Source: Lunularia cruciata
Lineage: Eukaryota > Streptophyta > Marchantiopsida > Lunulariales > Lunulariaceae
Direction of reading: 5' to 3'
NCBI GenBank assembly: GCA_948567375.1
Contig: OX419758.1
Span: 52,953,001-53,017,000, forward strand
DNA: 64,000 nt
Shown here: positions 55,188 to 64,000 of the stretch, piece by piece
Layout of the letters: each line of letters starts with the position of its first letter
How positions within the stretch are numbered: the stretch's first letter is position 1
The notes under the pieces: model-generated
The model's input: only the letters and a program-made list of their open reading frames with translations
What the model was told of the DNA's origin: nothing
Database searches by the model: none
Made by a program: the position numbers and the translations under genes

Positions 55188-58100
55188 TGTGGTACCCACA
55201 TTTTTTGTTTTTTTTATGGTTAGTAGGGTTTAAGAGACAAAGTAAGCACGAAAAAGTTGAATTGCGGATAAAGAAGAGGCGAAAGTAACTTTGGAGGAAA
55301 GCCAAAGAAGCTGAGATCGGATCCGATGATGGAGGTACTTGGAAGAGGAGACGCCGGAAGTAGGCCAAAGATTATCGTCTTCGGGTTGGAAATTGCAAGA
55401 ATGATGAGGACCGTTTAACACCCTCTGTACATGGCAAGAAAGTCCATTTCAAATAATGGCGGGGGTAGAAGAAGCATGTCTTGACAGTGACCAGTAGTGC
55501 ACGCAGAAGAGAGAAATTCACAGACAAAATTGACTGAAGAATGATTGCGATTTGGGGCAATATAAAATTGCGACTGCGCAAGGGGAAGTTGAATTTGCTG
55601 AGTAAATTTCCAATTCCTTTGAGTAGTCATTCTACAGGAATGCGTGTCTGGAAGCCCGTCAAGAGTGAAATTTTCCAAAACCCTGAGGGAGTTAGAGTGT
55701 CTCGTCCAGGAGAGGAGCTGATCTTCCAACAGCGTAGAACGAGAGAACAAATCATGGCTAAGAAGGTGGCCAACGCGCTGGCAGTGAGAGGTTTTGCAAT
55801 TTGACGAGTAGATGTAGTAGCTAGGATTGAAGTCTTGGTTAGACTTCGTATCACCTTTTTAGCATGGAATTGGAATTTCAGTTTCCTGGGAGTGATGGCA
55901 GAGATCGCTGCCAGTAATTGTGAGGAGGGTCCCAAAGTGAGGGGAAGAGAAGCAATCCGGCTCGATGGACTGAGTCGGATTGGAAGTTAGTCCTGGGGAG
56001 AGAAGCAGGAGAGCCGACAAGGATCACCTTCTATCGGAAGTGTGATGCTGCAGAGGAGACGGCGGAGATTCGCAATTTGTTTTTCGCTCCAAGAACGCGA
56101 ATGGTTATAAGGTGGAGTCCTATCGGGACCCAATCCGAAGAAGCATCGTGGGAGCGATGATGGCCATGTTCAAGCTGGAGCAAACAACATACGTAACCAT
56201 GCAGTAGGCAGTCTTCTTCCATCAGATGTTTGCAAGAGTATCCGTGAATTGGGCAAAGTGTTTCCATCACCAAACAAGGCAGATGGTAGTGAATTGGCAA
56301 ATGGGCTCGCCACCGCATTATTTTGCACCATTCGCAGCACATTTCTACTTCGGCCTGAACTTGCTCTCTAAAGCAGAGCGGCATCGTATGGTCTCCCACA
56401 TGCACCCTGATTTGAGACAAGAAGCTGACAAAGAGGAGCAACAGTATATGCTTCAGCTGCGGGCGAATGACGAGTTCTTTGCAAGAACGGGATAGTGGAA
56501 GATCAAAGATGTTGCCAGTCCAAAGACAAAGAAGCGAAGTAAACCCGAAGAAGCTAAACCATTGCCCATCCAACGCAAGACTTGGAGGCTGATGTTGAAG
56601 ACTACTAACGTTGTGAGAAGGGCATCTTTGGGATCGGAGTTGGATGAAGAAACTGAGTTGCAAGAAGAGGACTCAGAAGAAAAAGAGCTCATGTTGAAGA
56701 GTGAGGAGTTGGGTAGTGAAAGTGAGGGAGAGCCTGAAGTCCAGCAATCAGTGGTGGTAAGTGAGGCTCGCAAGGCAACAATGGAGAACAAGCCAAAACC
56801 CAAAGCAAAAAAGGAGTATCCCGCGGGGCCGAGTTCAAGAGGCCAAGACAAAGATAGTGCCGACACTATGAAGATACAAAGATTGCAACTTCGGATGAAG
56901 GAGCTAATGACGTAGGAGAAGATTCCAGACGAAGGTAGCAATGATGAAGAAGAAACCTTCGGCGGGATAGCATATTTGATGAGGGTGGTCACACCTTTGC
57001 TCAAGCTATTGAAAGAACATCGTATGGGAATTGCCCAAGATCAAGTGAAAGGGATGAATGAGCTAAAGATGGTGAAGCATCTGTTGAAGGAAGTGCAGGA
57101 GCTACAGGAGCATCAAATCCAAAGAAGTGCGGAGATTGAAGATCTTCGGAGGGAGGAAGACTCAAGGAAGAAAATGCTGAGCGTGCTACAAGGGAGTCGT
57201 GCAGAGAAAGAGAAAGAACTGCAAAAGCAAGCCGGAGAGTTGAAGGAGTAGGCGATGTAGCTCAGCAAGATGCAGGAGGAAGTGAGTAATGTGCATGTCG
57301 AGAATGTTCATTTGAAGGCGATGACCATCGTGATGGAGCAAGAGTTGGCCAGCTTGAAGAAGAGTGCCGCAGCAAAAGATCAAGCGTGGCAGAGAGAATT
57401 GGTGTCCAGGCAAGAAGAAGAAGAAGAGCGTTTGCGAGAACTTGTCAAGAGTGTGGAGCAGTAGAAAATGCAATATGCCGAGGAGAAGAAGATGCTCGCT
57501 GCAAAATACAAAGACGAGTTGCAGATGTATCGGGAGGAATTGAAGGTGGAACGTTCTTGAGGATACGCATCGGAATCAATAGGGGACATTGCGGGGAAAT
57601 TACGAGCAATCTTAAGCATGGAGGCTGAAGGAAGATTGGAAGAAGCTCGTCTGCATGAGTGGAAGTTACTTGTGCAGGAGACTCGGAAGCGAAGTGCCAA
57701 GGATGTGGATATGAATACCTTGCTAATTTGGTTAAGAGAACGCGTAGATAGAAAAATGTTGGAGGTAGAAAATAATGTTAGTCTTAGGCTAGATTTAGTC
57801 AATTCAGAGTTAGAGAAAATTAGGAATAGTGTGATAGCGGAGAAGAGACCCGATGTCGCAGAAGTAGGAATTCAGGTGTCATCGGACTTGAGAATTGACA
57901 CATTAGAGAAGAGTGGGTCGGGAAATAAGAGTGTAGATGGATTACCCATGAGCTCAATTGGAGATTGTAGTGAAGAAGTCGTAGAATTAGTGAAGAAATT
58001 AGTAGAAACAGTCATACCCAAAGGAGGTGAAATAGCAAGAAGATCATCGGGTTTGGAAGCCAATGATAAGGTAGACATCGGATCGGGATAGAAGTCGATT

Positions 58101-58890
58101 TTGAGATAGGAAGAGTTAGATATGAAGAGATAGACTGTCACTTAGGATCTGTAGGTAGGAAAGGATGTTAGGAAGTGGTGCCTAGGTAGGCAAATCTGCC
58201 GTTTGCTTTAGTATTTAAGTGGAGCATTTGCAGTACGATGTTATTCAGTATTCATATTTCTGAAGATAGGTAAAGCGAAGTGCTGGTTTTAGTACTCGTC
58301 GCTTAAGCTTAATTCCAATTGTCAATTTTGTGTTTGTGTTTGTGAGTGTGTGGAGAATTCCGAAGAGCAAGTCAATGTGCTTGTGGATGTTGGAATCTGC
58401 AGCCTTGATCTTCATTCTGTGTGTTGGATCCTGAGTGAAGTGCATCAAAGCAATGCCTTGATAGGTCCGAGAGGAATTGTAGTGTTGTTAGTATTCTGCA
58501 TTTGTGATTGTAGCACAAAGTTGATGTGAAGCAATTTCAATCAAGGAAGTTGTGCCTTCAGTGGAGGGGTGGAACACAATTTTGAGGCAAAATTGGTCTT
58601 CACAATGAAGTGCCATCTTTGGGAGAATCTGTATCATCACAATCAAGAGTTGTTTGGACAGAATTGACTATGATGTGATTATATGTGTGTATTCGTGAGA
58701 AGTTGTCAAGATTGTGAGCTTGTTACTCTCTTTTGGGTGTAGTTTCTACCTGAGAAATTAAAGAAGCCATCAAGAAGAACTGCCATTGTGACTTTTGACT
58801 TTGTATTTGACCAATTCTGGATAGTATCTCTGCGGGAACGAACTTTACTTACCCGATTACCGCAAAAGTGATATTTGCCGGGTTGTCACA
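55188..58890 (+). mobile_element. GL-H: 5' giant LTR of a long element
   Basis: 3703 bp, TGTGGTACCCACA to GGGTTGTCACA, followed at once by the PBS and gag-pol, so this is a true 5' LTR. Layout: 353 bp, ORF 55541-58091, 121 bp, TATTTAA at 58212, then 678 bp, nearly the same as GL-B. The preceding pentamer is GCTAG; its partner would lie beyond the window. It proves that the solo LTRs B, E, F and G belong to a gypsy element. Confidence 0.95.
55541..58091 (+). pseudogene. GL U3 ORF, copy H (broken)
   Basis: Collinear with copy B. The start at 55541 (M-I-A-I) is shared. Readable frames: 55541-55804, 56226-56495 (VNWAKCFHHQTRQMVVNW, then HFYFGLNLLSKAERH), 56562-56915 (acidic linker), 56976-57251 and 57270-57464 (coiled coil), and 57618-58091 (C-terminal 157 codons ending VDIGSG). 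From 56226 on these share one phase and are separated by stops only. A small deletion near 55940 and another near 56090 shift the N-terminal part. Function is unknown. The gene would be duplicated in the 3' LTR outside this window. Confidence 0.8.
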
Positions 58891-58897
58891 TGATTTT

Positions 58898-58915
58898 TGG
58901 CGCCGCTGCCGGGGA
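58898..58915 (+). other. GL-H primer binding site (tRNA-Asp type)
   Basis: TGGCGCCGCTGCCGGGGA lies 7 bases after the LTR. Plant Athila-type elements have TGGCGCCGTTGCCGGGG, complementary to the 3' end of tRNA-Asp as I recall it. One base differs. The same site adjoins GL-C (11983-12001, minus). Confidence 0.85.
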
Positions 58916-60978
58916 TACAAATCTCGGAAGTGGAAGAATACAAAGCCAAATATGAAACTGGGTGTTCACGCAATATAAATGTCTACATCAAGAGAACAAT
59001 GAGACGAGAGGGCTTGAAGACGAGCGGTGCAGCGTGAAGAAGATGAACGTTTGAAAGCCCCATACACTTCAGACGAAATCAAACGAGAAGAATTGGACTT
59101 TCAACTTCTCCACAAAGTACAAGCAGCCCTGCGCAAACTTGATCAAAAGAGACGCGAAGGAGGTTGGCAAGGCTACTTTTTATCTTCCAAGATCTAGAAA
59201 GGCTCGAGCAGGCAAACATACGCGCTACGACCCAATACACCAACTTCCTCTAAAGCTGTAAAGGAAGTTGATTTCATTAAGAAGTTTGTTTGAGAAAAGA
59301 CAGCGCAAACACTTACGGAGGAAGAGTGTCAACATTTGGTACAAAAAATTCCTCGGTTATCCTAAAAAGAAGATTTGAAGATCAGACGGAAGCTGTGGAC
59401 CCTCTTACTTCTGATCGGGTTGAAGTTGACACCACTAGAGAAGAAGAAATTGTTGAAGACGACCCCAATTTGAACCCGACGAATTGGAACCCGTGGGTAG
59501 ACAACACGGCATCCATACCAAGTAGCTCTACGGTTCCCGTAAGTTCAAACTTACCACACCCAAATCTGCCGCACCGAACGATGTCTTTGTTACCCGTGAC
59601 CCGACATGCTTATCAAAAGTACAAAGGTACAAAGCAAGACGAAGATCCTGACAAATTCATTGAGGAATTTGAAGTCATTTCTTTTGCCAATAAGGAACAT
59701 GACTCTGCAGATCGACTGCGGATTTTTCCAAGTTTGCTCCAAAAGAAGGCTCGGAGCTGGTATACTCATGTAATGTAGAAGGGATTTACCCCAGCGGACT
59801 GGGCAGACTTACGGAATGGCTTCCTGGAATGATTTTGGGAAGTGGATTATGATACAAGTGTCTTCGCGACACTCAATGATTTGGATCGAGGAAAGAAGGA
59901 AAAATTGAGAGATTACTCTGAGCGGTTCATGGCCTTATTGAACCAAGTTCTGAAGCAATCCGGGGTGGTGGGGTATTCCGATGCCCAAGCCATTACCTGG
60001 TTTCTTGGTGGACTTTCACCGGAGATTTGAATCTTTGCCAGGGAGAGAAATGTAACCTCTCTAGACAAAGTCCTCAAACATGTCGCCCGATATGAGGCAG
60101 CTCATTCTAACTCGTCCAGTAATCAAAGAAATTGTGAGAAGAAAGGCAAAAAGCCAAGACAAAGAGCTTCACGTAGTACTTCTCCTTCTTCAGTAGAATT
60201 CTCCACTTCTTCTAGTTCTTCTTTGGAATCTGACGAAGAACCCAAGCCGAGAAAAATACGAAGACATGGGAGAAAGAAGCCCGTAACACCGCTAGTAAAG
60301 AATACATCCAAGGCGGATCAAAAGTTGGAAACTCTAATTAAAGAGTTTGTGGATTTTAAAATTCAGATGATTGGGGCAAAGGACCAAAGAAAACCCCCGT
60401 CATTTGGACGACCAAATGTATGGTGCACTGCGTGTGGTAAATCCGGCCACGCTAATACGGAGTGTTTAACTCGCACGGCATTTCCAGTGCAACAAATAGA
60501 TTGGGTTCTTGGATGGGATCAAGGCGAAGAAGAAGATATGGTATATCAAACCCAAGATACACAGCCTCCATCAAGCCCATCATATCAAGGTCCTAGGTTT
60601 GGACCACGGGAGTACAATCCTACTGTTCCTCCACGAAGACCCCCGATGGGTGGTCAGAATAGACCTCAAGATGTGGCACCGGGTGCTTGTTACAATTGTG
60701 GCTCAATGGGACATTGGTCTCCAAATTGTCCGGAGCCAAGACGACAAATTGGGTACGTACCCCTTTGTGGGAATTGTAAAGGATCGGGGCACACAGGAAA
60801 CCAGTGCCCGCAACCACCAATCCAAAGCCCCCTGTCAAGTATGTTTAGACTCCTGTTGAGCATGCTGCGCTCCAGGCTAAGGGGGACACTAACGTCAATT
60901 GTATTACACTCGAGGAAGAGAGGCCTCAAGAAGGGAGTCCAGCTTCAAAAGAGGATTGGCCGGACCTCAAAATTTTGA
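58916..60978 (+). pseudogene. GL-H gag with three zinc knuckles
   Basis: Gag would form the particle and bind RNA. The leader-proximal part (to about 59280: LLHKVQAALRKLDQK, QTYALRPNTPTS) is shared with GL-C. Capsid region 59290-60030: FIEEFEVISFANKEHDSADR, KKARSWYTHVM, then LRDYSERFMALLNQVLKQSG. It is broken by TAG at 59776 and stops near 59832 and 60028. A Ser/Arg-rich basic stretch (60170-60300) leads to three perfect CX2CX4HX4C knuckles at 60424-60465 (CTACGKSGHANTEC), 60688-60729 (CYNCGSMGHWSPNC) and 60766-60807 (CGNCKGSGHTGNQC). Most plant gypsy gags have one. Confidence 0.85.
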
Positions 60979-61028
60979 AGGTAGAAACTCACGCGGAGAG
61001 AAAGAATTGAGGTTCCAAAGAAACAAGT

Positions 61029-61900
61029 ATGTCGGCATCTTCCTCCCGGAAAATTAAGAGACTGCGACCAAAAGCTATCCTCTCCGCAAAAGAGGAAAAG
61101 GTCCTAGAAAAAGCTTTGCAGAAAGAAATTAAGGAAGCAGTACTACGCACACGGGAGATGAGTGTGGAGGCCAATGCGAAGACGCAAACCCCCATATTTC
61201 CGGCAGATATCAGGTCTGAAGTAAAAGACCTAATCCAAGCCGAAGTTGGTCAACCCGATGATCATCAGGTCAACCACTTACGCACACTGGTTACCATCTT
61301 CAAGCATCCCAAAGTTCATTTTGAATAGGCACACAACTCAGAACCAAAGCCAAGGACGAAGCAGGTGAAATTGGGAGGAGTCCCACAATACGATATTGTG
61401 GCAAATATGGCGTCTACAAGCGCGAATGTCACATTTAAGCAATTATGGGAGGACAATAAGCTCTATAAAAAGCAGCTAAGCTCAACTCTCAAGAAAGTAA
61501 GGGCGATGACAAAGAAGGACTTGCCCGCAATTTATCATATTGAACAGGAAGACTTAGGATCTCCCGAGGTGGATGCGGAGATAGCAAGCTGCATGATTAC
61601 ATCCATACCCATTGATTCGGGGTCGGGTGTTATTTTCATGACAAAAGACATTGCACATCGACTGGGGTACACAACATTTGAACCAGCACCCCGGATTCTT
61701 AAGTTTGCGGATCAAACCAGGAGATGGCCCTTGGGCATGCAGTCAAATATTACCATGATTATCGGAGGGGTGCCTTTTAAATAAAATTACATTGTGTTAA
61801 GACCGGTAACCAAAATAGGCTACCCTCTCTTGATTGGGAGACCTTGGTTGTACAGTGCCCAGGTTATGGTGGATTGGCACTAGCAAAAATTACGATTTAA
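61029..61900 (+). pseudogene. GL-H protease region
   Basis: A charged linker frame (61029-61328) is followed by the protease frame 61365-61784. The active site is IPIDSGSGVIF (Asp at about 61614), then FADQTRRWPLG and IIGGVPFK. After a stop (TAA at 61782) the same phase continues with GYPLLIGRPWLYSA (about 61820-61860), the conserved hydrophobic end of retroviral-type aspartic proteases. DSGS is an accepted variant of DSGA/DTGA. Confidence 0.8.
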
Positions 61901-61907
61901 AGACATT

Positions 61908-63640
61908 TTGTCTAAAGAACAAAAGCTGGTGACGGTAAGTTGGATGAAGGTTCCTCATCTTGGGGAAACTACTTTGTCAGAAGACAAGGATGAATCCAAA
62001 GATTCATTGTCTTCGTCTTCTGAGGACTCCGAAGCCGACGTCCAAGTAAATTATTTGGAATGCTACGAGGTAGAAGTCGACGATGAAGACTCATACGACA
62101 TCGCCTTGGGTAAACAAGACTTGGAGGAAGAGGGTTTGACGGCAGTACGACTCGGGTTGAGCCAAGTAAGTCACGTAGAAGGTGTCATTAACCGCGATGA
62201 CTGTCAAGATGTGGTCTTGACGGAAGAAAAGATTTTAAAAATTTCAAAGACAGTCACCATAGAGAAGTTGGCAGGATACACTGCACTGTTTATAGAATTC
62301 CAGGATGTATTCACCTGGTCTATTGACCAAATGCCGGGAATTCCACGAGAATTTGGCGAGCACCGGATTGATCTGGTCGAAGGTGCAGTTCCGGTTCGGC
62401 AAAGACAATACCGCCTGAACCCGAAGTACTCCCTCCTAGTAAAAGATGAAATTGATAAGTACTTAGGGGCCGGAATAATTTTCCCTATTCTAAGCAGTGA
62501 GTGGGTTTCACCCATTGTCATCGTTCCAAAGAAGAAGACTGGGAAAATTTGAGTATGCCAAGATTTTCACAAACTGAACACAATCACCAAAAAGGACCAT
62601 CATCCTTTACCATTCACAGACACAATTCTGGACCAAGTAGCTGGTCATCCATGCTATATTTTTCTCGATGGATTTTCAGGATACAATGAGGTATCCATTC
62701 GAGAAGAAAAAAGGACAAAACCACATTCACGACGGATTGGGGCACTTTTGCTTACAATCAAATGCCCTTTGGGTTGTGTAATGCTCCTGCTACTTTCCAA
62801 AGGATGATGAATTCAATATTCAAAGATTTCCTGTGAAAATTTGTGGAGGTCTTCATTGATGATTTTTGTGTGTTTGACCGAAGAGATGTACATATAGATC
62901 ACCTTCGCCAAACTTTCAAAAGGTGCTATTTTGCCGGTTTGTCATTACACCCGGAGAAATGCTTCCTCGCAATGAAGGAAGGAATTCTTCTGGGGCATCG
63001 GGTGTCAAGCCGAGGAATTGAAGTGGATGTTGAGAAGGTTAAAGTAATTACAGCTTTGGAATCCCCGAAGAACCTTTGGGAGCTGAGAGCCTTCTTAGGA
63101 CATGTTAGATACTACAGACGGTTTGTGTCAAACTATGCCGTGCTTGCTACACCACTTACCAAGCTGCTGAAGAAATCCAAAGATTATCTGTGGGAAGCAA
63201 CTCAGGAAGAAGCTTTCCAAGTATTGAAAAAGAAACTGGTTGAAGCAGCAGTCATGAGGGCCCTAGATTGGGACGCCCCTTTTCATGTGTATGTGGACAC
63301 TTTGTCCATGGCCATCGAAGTTGTCTTAAGTCAAAAGGACAAGAAGAAAAAAGACTACCTGGTGTATTATGCCAACCGACAACTTTCTATTTCTGAAAAG
63401 AACTATTCAACAACTGAAAGAGAAGCCCTCGGTATGGTGTATGCCTATTTTGTCACTATCTGTAAGGATACAAGTTCGTCTTCTATGTGGACCATTATGC
63501 ACTGCAACACTTGGTCAAGAAGGCGGATTTGTCTGGGCGAATTGCACAATGGATCTTGTTGTTACAAGAATTCACATACACTGTACAAGTAAGGAAAGGA
63601 GCTTTGCATTCAAATACGGACTTCTTATCCAAGTTGGGAA
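61908..63640 (+). pseudogene. GL-H reverse transcriptase and RNase H
   Basis: RT: EFQDVFTWSIDQMPGIP, RQRQYRLNPKY, SEWVSPIVIVPKKKTGKI, stop at 62550, then [29 protein letters not shown] frameshift near 62705 restores [12 protein letters not shown] and [16 protein letters not shown] stop near 62834 precedes VEVFIDDFCVF with the catalytic FIDDF (about 62852-62866). The frame 62843-63592 continues through HPEKCFLAMKEGILLGH, AFLGHVRYYRRFV and RNase H (FHVYVDTLSMAIE, NYSTTEREALGMVYA). Another frameshift near 63450 leads to VDHYALQHLVKKADLSGRIAQW. Here the usual RNase H aspartate pattern is YVDTLSMAI. This region would copy the element RNA and degrade it. Confidence 0.88.
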
Positions 63641-64000
63641 CTCAAGACCAAGATTTGGAAATCGATGATTGGTTTCCTGATGAAGAGCTATATCATTTAA
63701 TGACGGTTCAAAGTACACGGTATGCGGCAGAATATGAGTATTTGCATACGTGCCATTGTCCTGAGGGGCTGGATCTGGAACAAAGGGCAGTCTTCCTTTG
63801 GAAAATGGGACCGTACCAATTAAAACACAACATTTTGTTTAAAATGGGCAAAGATGAGATACTTCAGAGATGCCTGGAAGCATACGAAGTAGGAGGAGTC
63901 ATGAAATCCTTGCACTCGGAAGCATCGGGGGGACATTATGCCCTGAAAAATATGGTGAAGAAAATTCTTTTGGCAGGATATTGGTGGCCTATGATGTATA
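63641..64000 (+). pseudogene. GL-H integrase, N-terminal part (cut by window end)
   Basis: One open frame to the last base: DDWFPDEELYHLMTVQ, CPEGLDLEQRAVFLWKMGPYQ, then MKSLHSEASGGHYALKN and ILLAGYWWPMMY. HSEASGGH is the histidine pair of the integrase zinc-binding domain, and YWWPMMY precedes the cysteine pair, which lies beyond the window. The catalytic core is not included. Confidence 0.85.

Overview
This window is plant nuclear DNA made almost entirely of nested Ty3/gypsy LTR retrotransposons. I found no cellular gene, tRNA, rRNA or CRISPR array. A land plant with a large, repeat-rich genome is suggested by chromovirus-type pol with a chromodomain, an initiator-Met-type primer binding site (PBS), an Asp-type PBS like that of plant Athila/Tat elements, and many solo LTRs. 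The sequence alone does not fix the species; a gymnosperm or other non-angiosperm vascular plant is only a guess.

Five families can be separated. (1) GL, 'giant LTR': LTRs of about 3.7 kb, each carrying an ORF of about 850 codons inside U3. There are nine copies (A-I) totalling about 26 kb: GL-A 856-2945(-), B 5894-9591(+), C 12006-15782(-), D 15783-17442(+), I ~23531-25687(-), E 43575-45445(+), F 46945-54401(-, split), G 50183-53941(+), H 55188-58890(+). GL-H is the 5' LTR of a long element whose gag-pol runs to the window edge. (2) CV, a chromovirus with ~410-bp LTRs: CV1 2946-11590(+) and CV2 ~34880-46140(-), plus LTR fragments at 634-855 and 17443-17625. (3) TK, with 692-bp LTRs: the nearly intact TK-K 35766-43424(-), the damaged TK-J 21658-27748(-) and a solo LTR 31697-32387(+). 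(4) PM, an old plus-strand gypsy element (17626-31698, interrupted) whose pol ends in a decayed PHD finger. (5) NL, LTRs at 27907-28643 and 34150-34801, the second with an adjoining PBS.

The nesting can be read from target-site duplications (TSDs). Solo GL-B interrupts the RNase H of CV1 (TSD ATAAA). Solo GL-E (AGGTG) and the whole TK-K sit inside the integrase of CV2. Solo GL-F (TGCTA) was later hit by solo GL-G (ATCTC), which split the GL-F ORF near its start. Almost every reading frame has stops or frameshifts, and many stops are tryptophan, arginine or glutamine codons changed by one transition, as expected for methylated, silenced repeats. TK-K is the exception: one nonsense codon separates gag-PR-RT-RNaseH from integrase, and its two LTRs differ at only about a dozen of 692 positions.

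The most unusual structure is the GL LTR. Its ORF lies upstream of a conserved TATA-like box, about 120 bp before it and with about 680 bp of LTR after it, so the ORF is in U3 and is copied into both LTRs of every element and left behind in every solo LTR. The predicted protein has a conserved globular N-terminal region followed by an acidic linker and long coiled coils. Two diverged subfamilies keep the same protein signature.
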